In this document: positions 25,119 through 38,050 of the stretch, one piece after another
How positions within the stretch are numbered: position 1 is the first letter of the stretch
Layout: each line of letters starts with the position of its first letter
Assembly: GCF_004379255.2 (NCBI RefSeq)
Contig: NC_056041.1
Coordinates: 4,402,001-4,466,000, forward strand
Direction of reading: 5' to 3'
Length of the DNA: 64,000 bases
From: Salvia splendens
Taxonomy: Eukaryota; Streptophyta; Magnoliopsida; Lamiales; Lamiaceae
The notes under the pieces: model-generated
The model's database searches: none
Seen by the model: only the letters and a program-made list of their open reading frames with translations
Told to the model about the DNA's origin: nothing
Translations under genes and position numbers: made by a program

Positions 25119-27107
25119 GTATATCTTTAGTCTTTTCAACATCCAAATAAATGTTCATGTGTCGTCCCTTCCATGGGCACGCCTACATGCCAACCCCATA
25201 AAAATACAAATAGAATATTTCTTTCTGATATACTATACCACAAAAATTAATCAAATTTGTATAAATTTATATCCCAATCAATAACCAAACTAGTATACTA
25301 GTACTATATAAGTTTTAAAAAAAACACTATTCACCTGCATCCTAGTGGAATTGAACCAAGACATTATTAAACCTACTACTTAGAAAAAAGATTCTCAACT
25401 TTGTCACTTAAACTAAACCTCATTGCACATATACATATACATGAATGTCTTAACAAATTATCAGATATCAACCATTTAGCATTATAAATTATGACAAATG
25501 TTGCAATCTGAGCTGACTAATATGTGAGATAGCATACAAATAATATGAGTACGTACGACGGAAAAACCATACTTGCAAAACCAAGGGTGCGCGCACATGC
25601 TATATGCTCGACCAAGCTAGAAGAAGGTCATGGAATCCTAACCGAGACATTCGGAGTCAAGAATTCACACTCCATTACTAGATCTAGATCAATTCTATTA
25701 ATATGCATGGGAGTTTTTGAAGCTAGCATTTTGGTAGAATAGAAAAGTTATTTTTGCATTTTGACCCTTAGGTGGCTAGGTGGAAATGGTGGAGTGGAGA
25801 GGACATAAAAAGTTGATTGTTGAAAAGCTTTTTTACATAATTTCCAAAGGTGATCAATTAAGGAAAGACCAAAAGGCATAAAAGTCTAAAGTGAAGTGAA
25901 ATTTCGTTTTCTCAAAAGAGATATCCACATGCTAACGAACACAGAGGCAACGCATAGATCCCCACTCACCCATCACAACCAAGATTCAATGGAATATATA
26001 TACCCACAAATGACAAAATAGTACATATTATTGCTTTCTCCCAAACACATTTTTCACCCCTCCAATGAAATTCTGTCTCAAAATGGCAATGAGTAATAGC
26101 GTTGAAATCTATCCAAGTAATTGGATGTTACAATTCTCCCAATAAGTTGAAACATGTACCATTCCCAAAATTCGATACACTTTCAAATGGATACACACAA
26201 ATTCTTTCTTGGCTGCCGTAGAGTAGAGGGCTTCCTCTTGTTGTTTCTTTATAAATAGTTCTCTCTTTCGGCATCGTCTACTTCAGTATTTTTTTACTGT
26301 TGGACGTTTGGCTCATCGTAGCTAAGACTGGTTATATAAAATAATCCATCTGGTTCTCATTAAATATTTCACTTTTTTTTCCCAATGGTCCTCATTACAT
26401 TTTATTTTTTACCACAGGTGGACCTCATTTTCTATCAATTCAATTATTTTAAAACTAATTTATAAAAATAAAACTTTAACTTTACTATTTTTTTCCTACA
26501 GTGATTGTGGGGTCTTTGACTTAAAAAGCTCAAAAATTCAATGAGGGAATCCATTCTTGATATAAATGGAGTAATAGATATAAAATGATTAAAATTGTGT
26601 AGAACGTCTTTGTTTTTATAAAGGTATTAAAAGTTTAAAATGTGAGGGGGTTGTATGAAATTACAACCGTCCTTTAATTTGCTACCCCTGGCACATACAC
26701 TCTTGTGGTCTTTTCAATAAATTAAAAAACCCCATCATTATTTACTTTTATTTTTTAAATTTTTTGTGCTTTTGGTTATGGGGAAAGTTTGAGTGAAAAC
26801 AACAAAACAATTTGTGCGTACACACAATATACCCAAGTTGGTGGACCTAATTAATTACATAGAAAGCGACTTTATTTTGCTTTGGCTGCTCTAATTTTTT
26901 ATTATTATTCAACTTTAGCATAAGTGAGAATGAATGTCTGTTTCATTGGTTCTCTTCTTTCTTAACTTCCAAGTTGCTTAGTTATACATATAATATATGT
27001 TTATATACTACACATTACCATTTCATTGCATGTGATCATATAAAGATAAAAAGAATGTTTTCACATGCATATGTTAGGTCAGGTTCATCAGTATTCAATA
27101 ATAATTA
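25119..27107. other. intergenic, nothing recognised
   Basis: No coding region or RNA gene supported. Near 26330-26580 there may be a very old MITE-like inverted sequence, but its ends cannot be aligned. Confidence 0.4.
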
Positions 27108-27337
27108 CTCCCTCCTCCGTCCCCAAAGAATATACGCTTTTGGTTCTGCACGAGTTTTAATGCAAAATTGGTGAAGTAAGAGAAAGGTAAAGGGAAAAAG
27201 TAATTAAAGTAGTATTGTTAGTGGAGAATGAGTCTCATCTCAGTAAAATGAAAAGGGTTTCCATAATTGAAAAGTGCATATTTTTTGTGTGACGGACTAA
27301 AAAGAAAAGAATGCATATTCTTGTGCGAAGGATGGAG
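27108..27337. mobile_element. Stowaway MITE, 230 bp
   Basis: Begins CTCCCTCCTCCGTCCCCAAA with GAATATACGC inside, and ends GCATATTCTTGTGCGAAGGA-TGGAG. TA lies on both sides. The interior shares GTAAAG-like and AAAAAGTAATTAAAGTA blocks with the element at 35895-36115, so the two are one subfamily. Confidence 0.85.
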
Positions 27338-27573
27338 TAGTTCGATATAAGAGAGATAAAAAAGGGAAAAAAAGAAAATAAAAGGAAAAAGGATCAAATG
27401 TTAATTGTTGCATTTACAATTTCATGTTACAATCATATTCTACCATAGGTTTAACACAATCCAGGAAACGATGAAATTGAATCGAATATTTTGATTTAAT
27501 CTAAATTTGCAATGATGGTTGCAAAAATATTGCATTAACTTTTTAAAAAAGGAAAAAGGTGAGAAAATAATAA

Positions 27574-28429
27574 GAGCATCTCCAATGGCGGCGTCGGCGT
27601 CGGCACGCCGATTTTTCCCTGACGCCGAACCATTGCAAGCGGTGTCGTCGAAATCGGCGTCAAAATTGGCGTGCCCACGCCGATTCTCACACCGATCCTC
27701 ACGGCGCCATTGTAGGCCCCGGATCGGCGTCAGACCGGCATCAGATTTTTTATTTTTTTAAAAATTTTCCGAAACACTATATATACACGCTTTGGACGTC
27801 ATTTTCATTCGCACCGCTTGTTTTAACGAGTACTCTCTCTATCTTAATTTCTGTACAAGATCAACAACGAGTACTTTTTAATTTTTGTACTTTTTTTAAA
27901 TTAATGTACTTTTTAAAAAATTATTGTACTTTTTAAAATTTTAATAGTATTATTCAATTTTCTCGTATTTGTCTCGTAAATTAAATTCCGTATGTTGCTA
28001 CGATTGTAAATTAAATTATACTCCCTCCGTCCGCCATTAGGAGTCTCATTTCTTGGCGGCACGAGTTTTAAGAAATGTTAAGAAAAGTGGGTGGAAAAAA
28101 GTTAGTGGAATAGAGGTCTCACTTGTATATATTAGTTTTAAATGAAATGTGAGTGGAATGTGTTAGTGGAAGGTGGGACCCTATTACCATTTATGGTAAA
28201 AGTGAACCGGGACTCCTATTCGCGGACGGACAAAAATGGAAAAATGGGACTCCTATTCGCGGACGGAGGGAGTATAATTGTTATTAGTGATGTGGATAGG
28301 CTATGTGAGGGCTATTGGATGTCCAGTTGCATGTCCAGATGATATGGTAGGAAGATTTTAGTGCTGATGATGTGGCAGTGGAAAGACTATGTGAGGACTA
28401 TTGGATGTCCTCCGCTGTTGGAGATGCTC
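27574..28429. mobile_element. PIF/Harbinger non-autonomous element, 856 bp, with nested Stowaway
   Basis: Ends GAGCATCTCCAATGG and CTGTTGGAGATGCTC with perfect TAA duplications at 27571-27573 and 28430-28432, the signature of PIF/Harbinger. The left 200 bases are GC-rich repeats of GGCGTCGGC type, followed by a leader with CACTATATATACACGC and AACGAGTACTCTCTC. After that comes poly-GTACTTTTT sequence also found, reverse-complemented, at 55281-55445. There is no ORF1 or transposase, so it is an internal deletion form of the 55-56 kb relic. It holds a Stowaway at 28021-28272. Confidence 0.85.
28021..28272. mobile_element. Stowaway MITE nested in the Harbinger element, 252 bp
   Basis: Ends CTCCCTCCGTCCGC and GCGGACGGAGGGAG, flanked by TA (28019-28020, 28273-28274). 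The related Harbinger relic at 55281-56378 has the same flanks joined across a single TA, which proves the insertion site. Confidence 0.93.
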
Positions 28430-28432
28430 TAA

Positions 28433-29686
28433 CTTTTGTACCAGCAATGTTTTTACTACAGCCGCCTCTGGATTTCTTGTACTGCAATAGAAGTGGGCAG
28501 CAACATGTAAAGTTTAATTAATTTTTTAAACTTTGCAAAATAAATTATATTTTATTTAAATTCCTTATTTAATGCCATATAAAGACGAATTGCATTATAA
28601 AATGTTTTTGTCGACAGTCCAGCAAGTTGCAATTATTTTAATAGCACCTTTACAACTACTCATTCAAGAGATTGTGTAAATTATTGATTGGTGAACATGC
28701 CAGTTTTGTTCAGTTTTAATAATTTGATGTTTATTTCAAAATTTCAATCAATGAGTCAATACCATAGTAGAAATATTTTTTATAGTAAATATTAATGGCA
28801 TGAATAGAAATAGAAATAATGAAGTCTCAAACACGGCCTATATAGTTATATAATGATATCTAAAGATCTCTTTCAAGGGACTTTTCTAACTTACAACAAA
28901 AAAATAAAGTTATTTCAATCTCAACCTAAGTCTCAAAATACTTGAACACAAAGCAACATTATACAGAGAAAAAATGGAAATGAAAAAGTAATAACGACAA
29001 AAGCAATACAATAATATTATAAAGAAGATGCCAGCCAATGAATTCAGATTGTTGTGGCAACTGACAAAAATGGAGGTATTATTAAGGGTTATTCACTTGA
29101 TTGTGTATGCATTTTCAACAGCAAATGGATTATTTAATTCTTTTTCTTGTAGTGCAGGAATCAGAATATACACGTTTTTTTGGGTAAAAAAAAACTTCAT
29201 ACGCATGATATTTAAAAGAAATATTTTTTTATTTATATTCTTATTTTCTGGGTTAATAATCATTTAAATTATAAGGTCAAGTTCTGGTCATTGATCTGTA
29301 ACTTTGAATTGGAATATTAAATCACTCAGTTTTAATTTTTTTTCTCAATTGTTCAATCCATACACAAAATATCATTTATTTTCATTAAAATAAATATTTA
29401 TTCTTTTATATTCCTTTATTTTCTAATTTCTCTACTTATTTTATTGAAATATTATCGTTTTTAACCACACAACAAGATGTCTATTTGTTTATGGATGAGA
29501 TAATTCTATTTTTCCTCGTAAATCATCATCTAGATCGTACATAAAAACCTTCTTTTTAGGAAAAAAGAAAATGATTTTGAAGTAATTGAATAGATTTTTC
29601 ACTGAAATCAATGATTCAATAATGTACTTTCACATTGTATACAGATATGGATTTGATATCTAGGTACAATACAAGTCTAGCTAGTC
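28433..29686. other. intergenic, 5' flank of the AAA-ATPase gene
   Basis: AT-rich, no feature supported. Confidence 0.45.
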
Positions 29687-29758
29687 CTCTCTCTCTCTCT
29701 CTCTCACCTTCACCACTCCATTTTGTCACTGTGAAGCTTCCTGGCACGCCAATATATA
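29687..29758 (+). promoter_or_regulatory. core promoter of the AAA-ATPase gene: (CT)n tract and TATA box
   Basis: A pure CT run at 29687-29706 is followed by a TATA box (ATATATA, 29752-29758, preceded by CCA), about 215 bases before the start codon. CT tracts near plant transcription starts are common; the role here is inferred. Confidence 0.5.
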
Positions 29759-29970
29759 CAGCCCCCACCAGCTCTCTCCTGCTCATCATTTCCTCAAACT
29801 AAAAACAAAACAAAACTAAACAGAATCAACACAATTCACATTTCATCATCTCGTTTAACAAACCCTCACAATCATCAATTACAAATATCAACGATAATCC
29901 GCCCCCATTTTTACCAGCAGATCTTCGCGGGGAGGATTTTTTGTTGTGTGTCGTGCGCGGTGATGAGGTG

Positions 29971-32900
29971 ATGGAGCAGAAGCACGTGATTCTGTCGGCA
30001 TTGGGAGTGGGGGTCGGGGTAGGTGTGGGGCTGGGATTAGTGTCTGGCTCGACCGTCGGGAGATGGACGGCGAATGCCACCTGCGCGGCGGCGGACGGCG
30101 TCTCCGCTCAGCAGATTGAGACGGAGCTTCTTAGAGTAGTTGTTGATGGCAAGGAGAGCGGGATTTCCTTTGAGGAATTTCCGTATTATGTCAGGTGATT
30201 ATTTGAGGCAGAAAGGGAGAGTAAAGCGGATTTCTTCTTCTTTTTTTTAATGATTTTTGCTAATGTTTTTTTTGTTAATGGTGTGTGAGGTAAAGATGAT
30301 GATAAATTAATGATATGCTTTTTGCCCTTTCTTAATGGCTATCAATGATTACTTGCAACCATATTGATCTGATTATTTTGTTTTTGAGAGAAAAATGTGA
30401 GATTCATATTGTGCCTAATTGTTGTTTTTGCTGGGATTTGTGGTAATTGTTCATGTTTAGTAAATTGATGTGTAACATAAACTTGAAGGTTTAGTATCTT
30501 TACAGCTTATTCCATTGGTTCCATGCAAAATGCCTCAATGTGTAAAAGTACTGTTCTCATAGACAGATTCAACACTTTGATACAACTAGTATATGAGATT
30601 TTGCCAGTTTTCTAGTATATAAGTTAAGCTGATCAGGTAGTTTGTTTATTGCTTTATCTAAGGATTAACATACTTTCTCTACTGTTTTGATGGCTTTCCC
30701 AGTGAGCGGACACGTATAGCGTTGACGACCGCAGCATATGTTCATCTAAAACACTTAGATGTATCTAAGCACGCTCGAACTCTTTCTCCAGTCAGCAGGG
30801 CTATATTGCTGTCGGGGCCTGCAGGTATTTTTCATTACATAATCGAACGCATAGCTAATTGTTCATTTGCAACTTCTTTCTGCTTAGTCTTATCATATTT
30901 GTTCCATTCTGTTAGAGTCATACCAGCAAGCACTTGCCAGTGCTCTGGCGCAGCATTTTGAGGCAAAGTTGCTTTTGCTGGATTTACATGAGTTTTCATT
31001 GAAGGTTGGTGCCTTTGTTGTCATCGTCTCTTTTAATAAAACTTTGTAGTTCCGTGCTTAATTGTTTAATTTACTTGGTGGTTATGGTTACAGATGCAGG
31101 GCAAGTATAACATCATAAAGAAAGACTCTGTAAGCACTATTTTCACTTCATGATATTTTTTTTGGTGACTTAAAATAAACCAACTTGCATACAATGAAGA
31201 GTACAATAATTTTCCTTTTCTTTATGTTGTAGTCTCTACCTAGGTCTATCTCAGAAACGACTTTGGAAAGAATGTCCAGTTTTCTAGGTTCCTTCTCTGC
31301 TCTTCCCCCGAAAGACAGAGGTATAGTTACACTGCATGATATTCCACTTCTGTGTATGCCACCTTACATGAATTTGTTGCTTAACTTGTGTTATATCTAC
31401 TGAATATATTTGGGATTTGAAAATATAGTCTAACAAACCTCCTTCCCTCCACGGCATCTCTTAAGCCAGAATTGAGCACCTATGGAGGTGACTTTAACTG
31501 TTTACAAGCTCAAAGTTTGATATCATAGGCTATGCTTGAATAGCTTTTTGAAGTTTAGAAATTGTACAGCAAAAGAAACTTGATTGGACAGGCACTTTCT
31601 ATATGAAAAAGACATCTACAGTTCAAAAATGGCAAAGGGGCATCACATTTGTTTTTCTGACACCTCATCTAAGTGTAACTCCATTTTACTCGACCACTCA
31701 TTGGCCAACCCCACTCACAATGCATCTCTCAGCATGCTTTTTTTCCAAGAGATCTAAAGTAATGGCAAAGGGAGAAAGTTCGAATTGCTTGGGATATTCT
31801 TGTAACCCAATGAATATAGCCCTTCTAACCAAATAACCGGCCATCCTTTGTTGGAACTCTAGATCATGTTTTGACAACACGTAGTAGGATACTCTACCTT
31901 TTAGAATTTAAAGAAACGACATAATGTAAACCTGCCTGATAACAGAAACGAATGTTTGAGCTTTCTCTCACTTTAAGCTTGGCTGTCAATCCAGAGAGTG
32001 TTATTATAAAATTATATGGGTATTGTATATGTTCAATTTCTCTGAATCTATTTAAGCCAATTTTTTAATGAGGCTTTTACAAAATTTTAATGAAGGCACG
32101 TCATCTGGGCAAAGAAGTGTGCTGGATGCCACAACAAGGTATGGAGATAGCATGTTCTCTATCCATTTCACTTAATAGTTGTTTTTATACACAAGAGTTG
32201 AAAAAATAAGTTTCATAGCCATTTGGGCATGTGAAACACTGGCTTCCCCCATCAATCAACAAGCCAGAATTTGTCATAGAGAGAGAAACACACTTCACAT
32301 CGCTTTTTGATAAGCTGGAAATAAAACTTGTTCTCGATGTTGAATTGGCATTTCTCATCATTTACATTAAAGTATGCTTAGCTAGTTTCTTTTCATAAGT
32401 TTAAAGTGCCAATATGCATTGAATGGCTTTATGTTTTAATACTGTGCTTCATTTAGGAATTCTGAAGGAGTCGGCAACTCCCTAAGGCCTTGCAGAAGTT
32501 CCTCGGTCTCTTCAGATATGAGTAGCATAAGCACCCTCTCATCCTCTTCAAATCCAGGTTTTGCATATGTTTTCTTCAGTTGTATCTGATTGCCTTCTAC
32601 TTTTAATCGTGAATGAGATAAAGTTAATGCTCCATATCCTGATAGTCAAGGTTTCCACTACCCAGTGTGACCTTCTACTGTAAACGTGCTTTTGTTTTGG
32701 GACAAATTTTGCACCATGTATATCCTTGGAGGAGAAATAATATGCAATCTATTGATTTTTTTCAACTTTTTCAGCTCGTTCCAAGCACGTTAGCAGCTGG
32801 CCTTTTGATGAGAAAGTTCTCTTACAGTCACTGTATAAGGTAATGGCATCATAATGACGATTCATATGAATGTTCATCACATAAGTGCGGATTTATTTTG

Positions 32901-35444
32901 ATTTTCTTAATATGGCGTCCTTGATTGCGCTGATGGTCAGGCCTTGTAGATTCTCTATGATATTAATAAAGTAAACTGTGGCTTTCAGGTGTTGGTTTCA
33001 GTTTCTCAAACAAATAGTATCATTCTTTACATCCGGGATGTTGAGAGACTTTTTTTACAATCCCCAAGATTATACAAATTATTCGACAGAATGTTGAAGA
33101 AATTAACTGGATCCATTTTAGTTCTTGGTTCTCGGATGTTGGGTCTTGATGACACTTCGAGTGAAGTAGACGAGAAACTAAGTATTTTATTTCCTTACAA
33201 CATCGACATCAGTCCACCGGAAGATGAAAATAATCTTGTCAGCTGGAATAGTCAATTGGAGGAGGATATGCGAAAGATGCAGTTTCAGGATAACAAGAAT
33301 CATATTGCTGAGGTACTTGCAGCAAATGATATCGAGTGTGATGATCTCGGAGCAATATGCCATGCTGACACCATGATCCTGAGTCACTTCATCGAGGAAA
33401 TTATCGTTTCTGCTCTATCATATCATTTGATGAATAATAAGGATCCAGAGTATCGGAACGGGAAGCTTGTCATATCATCTAAGAGGTACATACCAAGTCA
33501 TTCTTTCTTTCGTTTGATATCGTTTCTTCTTATTTTCATATATCGCACTCGCGGTGCAACTGTTAATCTCTAAACTTGAATGTATTTTGGTGAAGTTTGT
33601 GCCACGGATTAAGCATATTCCAAGAGGGTAAAAGTGGTAGCAAAGATACCCTTAAGATGGAGACTAATGCTGAAGGTTTCAAGGTTTGTTCCAACAGTCT
33701 AGCTTTAATTTTTTCTTTCATTTCCTGCACACCACCGTTGTTCTACTTAATTTTCTTATTTGAATCAATATTAGGATCCCAAAGCAAAAGAGAGTGGTGT
33801 ATCAAAACCTGGATCAAAGTTTGAAACAAAATCTGGGAACAAGAACGAGACAGAAAAGCCAACTTCAACAAAGGCAGATGGCGATAATGCATCAACATTG
33901 AAGCCGGTAAGTCCTGCATTTACCTATCCAATCCAATCCAGAACTATACTTAGCTACACACTTTTTCTTTCAGTCTTGATTGACTCTCTCTATATAATCC
34001 AGGAAATTCCTCCGGACAATGAATTTGAGAAACGCATCAGGCCAGAAGTCATCCCCGCAAGTGAGATTGGAGTAACATTTGCAGATATTGGGGCTCTAGA
34101 TGAGACTAAAGAATCACTTCAGGAGCTTGTTATGCTTCCTCTCAGAAGGCCAGACCTCTTCAACGGTGGGCTTCTGAAGCCTTGCCGAGGCATATTACTC
34201 TTTGGTCCTCCTGGTACAGGAAAAACAATGCTTGCCAAGGCCATTGCCAATGAGGCCGGGGCTAGCTTCATAAATGTATCGATGTCAACCATCACTTCAA
34301 AATGGTTCGGAGAAGATGAGAAGAATGTCCGAGCTCTTTTCACACTTGCAGCAAAGGTTTCTCCCACAATCATTTTTGTAGATGAGGTCGACAGTATGCT
34401 AGGGCAGCGGACAAGAGTAGGCGAGCATGAGGCAATGCGAAAAATAAAAAATGAGTTCATGACACACTGGGACGGGCTATTAACAAAACCTGGAGAGCGG
34501 ATTCTTGTTCTTGCAGCAACAAACAGGCCTTTCGACCTAGATGAAGCCATCATTAGGCGTTTTGAGCGCAGGTACATATAATATTTTTCATTCTAGTTTC
34601 AGTATATTTCTTCATTCCATATATATTTGTTTGAAAGATCTTAACACATTTATGCTTGTTTTTGTTTATTTCAAACAGAATCATGGTTGATCTGCCTTCT
34701 TCCGAGAATAGAGAAAAGATCTTGAAAACAATGCTGTCAAAGGAAAAGGCGGAAGCTCTAGACTTTAAAGAACTTGCAACAATGACAGAAGGATATAGTG
34801 GAAGTGATCTCAAGGTTTGAATGGTTTATTTACAACGTCGATCGACTTTGATTATGATTAATCGGACTCTGACTTGTCTAATCACTATGGCAAGCAGAAT
34901 CTGTGTGTGACAGCAGCTTACCGCCCCGTGAGAGAACTCATACAACAAGAGAGGGAGAAGGATATGGTAATACTAAAACTTGGATTTTGGTTACTATTTT
35001 TCCATTCTTTCACAAGATATAACTTGCAGTGTTGATCACTTTTCCTATTTCAGGCAAAGAAACAGACAGAGAAAGAAGGTGAAAGCTCTGAAGATGCTTC
35101 TTCAACATCAGATGAAAGTAAAGAAGAAAAAGTAATTTCTTTAAGGGCCTTAAACATGGAAGACTTGAGGCAAGCAAAGAATCAGGTATTCCGATACTCT
35201 CCTTTTCTAACATCCTTCGTAACTCTTGAATATAGGTCAGTTGGTCATTCATCGACGAAAGATGTTTAAGTCCGATTGCAGTTGAACTGTACCACTCATT
35301 CTTACAAAACATATCTTGGTGGGCATGTAGGTTGCAGCAAGTTTTGCCTCAGAGGGAGCCATAATGGGCGAGCTAAAGCAATGGAACGAGCTATACGGAG
35401 AAGGGGGCTCGAGGAAGAAGAAGCAGTTATCTTATTTCCTTTAG
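29971..35444 (+). CDS. AAA-type ATPase, DAA1/At1g64110-At5g52882 group, 16 exons
   Basis: Single-ring AAA ATPase of the spastin/MSP1-like meiotic clade. Exons: 29971-30194, 30703-30824, 30916-31004, 31094-31129, 31233-31320, 32096-32138, 32457-32557, 32775-32839, 32989-33485, 33596-33683, 33775-33906, 34003-34571, 34679-34814, 34898-34966, 35054-35185, 35331-35444; 834 residues. All borders are GT-AG and the phases agree. The N-terminus has a Gly/Val hydrophobic segment (residues 6-28), a likely membrane anchor. Near residue 110 ILLSGPAGESYQQALA looks like a degenerate P-loop. The active module has Walker A GPPGTGKT near 563-570, Walker B TIIFVDEVDS and arginine-finger region NRPFDLDEAIIRRFERR. 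A Lys/Glu/Ser-rich linker precedes it. The start is the ATG at 29971, the first in frame. The substrate is unknown. Confidence 0.93.
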
Positions 35445-35894
35445 ACACAGCACCATCAAATTCATCATCCATTTTAAAAAAAAATTAAAGCTTGAATGTT
35501 AGCCTGTAAGTAGTTCAAGATGGATGCATTGTGTACATGCATTATTTAAGCAGGGGGAATTGGACGATCTGTTAGAACCAGATGGATATACAAGTGTTTT
35601 CCACTCAAATCTGTAGCAATCAAACGTTGTGTTTGTTTTATTGCCTATGAATTAAGTATGATGTTGTAAATTAAATATTTAATGAAAATAGCACTCGATT
35701 CATCATTTCTGTTCCTTTCCATTCTTCCCTAACTGTGGTTAATGCATGGTAATTTTGTGGCTTCGAATTCCGATTATCTTGTGATATTCGTTAACTATTT
35801 TGTACTGTACTCGGTTTTTTTGTCCATGTTTATTACTCCATCATTTCTATTAGTGTTGGAGCATTTCTTTTGGACACGGATATTAAGAAATGTA
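35445..35894. other. 3' flank of the AAA-ATPase gene
   Basis: Probable 3' untranslated region (AATGAAAATAG region near 35680) followed by AT-rich DNA. Confidence 0.45.
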
Positions 35895-36115
35895 CTCCCT
35901 GCGTCCCACAAGAATATGCACTTTTTTTTAATACATATTTTAATGCACAATTGGTAAAGTAAGTAAGAAGCAGAAGAAAAAAGTAATTAAAGTATTGTTA
36001 TTGAAAAATAGGTTTCACCTCATTAGAGAGAAAATATATTTCAAATTTAGAAAGTGTGTATTCTTGTGGAACGGACTAATAAGGAAAGATGCATATTCTT
36101 CTAGGACGAAGGGAG
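35895..36115. mobile_element. Stowaway MITE, 221 bp
   Basis: Ends CTCCCTGCGTCCCACAAG and CTAGGACGAAGGGAG with TA on both sides (35893-35894, 36116-36117). Same subfamily as 27108-27337 by interior likeness. Confidence 0.85.
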
Positions 36116-36239
36116 TATATATTTAAAAAGTTAAGTGGACTGAGATTGTAAATAGAGTAGAGAGATAAGTGTGATGTATTATTTCGCTAAAGAGGGAAAT
36201 GATCTAACTCTAATGAAACATCCCACAAAAGAAATACTA

Positions 36240-36499
36240 CCTCATTCCAATAAGAGTCTACTTTTGTCATTTTAGTCTGTTACACAATAAGAGTCCACAT
36301 TCACTTTTACTATTATAAATGATAAATAGGTCCTACATTTAACTATTCATTCCACTCACATTTCAATATAAAACTACTAATGTATAAAAGTGAGACTCAT
36401 ACTCATACTCATACTTTAGTAACTTTTTCAACTCACTTTCCTTAACATTCTTTAAAATTCATGTCGAGTCAAACATGAACTCCTATTATAAAACAGAGG
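36240..36499. mobile_element. older Stowaway-like MITE, 260 bp
   Basis: Starts CCTCATTCCAATAAGAGTC and ends CTATTATAAAACAGAGG, inverted and diverged; TA at 36238-36239 and 36500-36501. Interior AGTGAGACTCAT is typical of plant Stowaways. Confidence 0.7.
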
Positions 36500-36606
36500 T
36501 AGTATATTCCGACGCTAACAGAACAACATGAGTACCAAAGAATAGTTGGACTATTTTAACGAATAAGCATAATTTAATTAATAAGATGTTTTTATAAGAA
36601 TACAAC

Positions 36607-36730
36607 TGTACACTCTGTGAGAGTATGAGTTAATAGTTCGTTAAGTTAGGTATATATTCCTTATTTTGAAGGAAAAGTTATTGAGTGAATCGCATCTCTA
36701 ACAATCAGTTTCAAGATCGATATGAATTTT
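36607..36730 (+). repeat. 124-bp direct repeat, copy 1
   Basis: Starts TGTACACTCTGTGAGAGTAT and ends CAAGATCGATATGAATTTT. Copy 2 is at 37928-38050 in the same orientation at roughly 85 percent identity by eye. The sharp TGT start in both copies is LTR-like, but the right ends are not a clear CA. Confidence 0.85.
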
Positions 36731-36783
36731 CAAGGATAGAATTATTTATTATGAAAAATAGAATAAACAAAATAAACTAGAAT

Positions 36784-36953
36784 TTTCATTCTAGTTCTGT
36801 GGTAATAGGCACTCCCAGAAGTCTACCGTTTGTTTGAAAGATCTCCGCACATTATGCTTGTTTTTGGTTTATTTCAAACATAATCATGGTTGATCTGCCT
36901 TCTGCCGACAATACAGAGAAGATCTTTAAAACACTGCTGTCAAAGGAGAATTG
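36784..36953 (+). pseudogene. duplicated fragment of AAA-ATPase intron 12 / exon 13
   Basis: About 170 bases match 34586-34750 of the AAA gene: TTCATTCTAGTT, TGTTTGAAAGATCT, ATGCTTGTTTTT and ATCATGGTTGATCTGCCTTC recur in order. The acceptor AACAG of the parent reads AACAT here, and two substitutions and a missing base disturb the coding part. It therefore cannot splice or code. It sits between the two 124-bp direct repeats. Confidence 0.88.
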
Positions 36954-37927
36954 GTTTGAAGGTTGTTAAAGTCTTTTTTTAATTTATTCATTAACTACCA
37001 TTTATATTTTAATATATAATTAATACTCTCTCTCATCTCGTGAGTTATTCAATTATTTAATTACTATGGTTTAACCTTATACCTATGGTACCTTGCAAAT
37101 TTCAAGTGCAAATTTCGATTCATTCTTTCACAGACACAGTGCGAATTAAATACACATAAATTATTCAATTATTATGTTTAAACCTTATATATATATGATA
37201 TGTCAGAATGACTTCTCAACTACAATTGTAGACACCATGTGAATTTCAAGTAATTTTAATGTAGAATGTTTCCGGTCCGTTTCGTTGTTTACTGTCGGAA
37301 CTATATCACATAATTCAAAACATAATTAAACATGAATTAATTAATTAATTAATCACACTCCTCTATACACAAAATCTAAGATAAAAAAAATATGCATGTC
37401 TCTTTTAGCTATATTTGTTGATATTTTAAGATTGCGAACATTATAAAGTTATTACAATTAAAATTAAAATTTTAATACTATTATTATTTTTAAAGCATCG
37501 GTTTCATTTAGTCTTACTTCCGTTCTTGGCTGATCATGTATCACAAGACATACCATCCACTTCAAATCATGTGGCTTCTTTATCGTTGTCACCTCTTCCC
37601 GATTTCCATCCCTCGCGACCTGGCCAAACCGAACAAACGTTCACCTTCTCCGACTTCTATCCCTCGGGAGGAGGATTTCACAATTTGAACTAGTGTTTTT
37701 TTTTTTTGCATAAAACATCAGCTAATCACAACGTATTACATGATTTTGGAGATTGGAGATTGGAGATTTGAGTTGTGATGTATCCAACTCCTCCATATTC
37801 AAGTGAGTCTGTAAATTCTAGAAAACCAATTATACTCAAGTACAAACACAGAAAAAGCATATAGGGTAAGATAGTAGAGTAGAGTGCTACTATCGAAGTT
37901 CATAGTCATGGAAAATTTTAGAAGATC

Positions 37928-38050
37928 TGTCCACTTTGTGGGAGTATGACTCAAGAGTTCCATAAGTTAGAGGTATATTTTCCTTATTTTGAAGGAAAAT
38001 TTATATGAATCACATCTCTACCAATCAGTTTCAAGATCGGTATGAATTTT
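37928..38050 (+). repeat. 124-bp direct repeat, copy 2
   Basis: Second copy of the 36607-36730 unit, starting TGTCCACTTTGTGGGAGTAT. It lies about 280 bases before the F-box start codon and so may be part of that promoter. Confidence 0.85.

Noticed and set aside
34119..34577. 152-codon minus-strand frame
   Set aside because: Antisense of the AAA core exon holding the Walker motifs.
37335..37355. (AATT)n run as a functional site
   Set aside because: Simple short repeat in AT-rich DNA without context.
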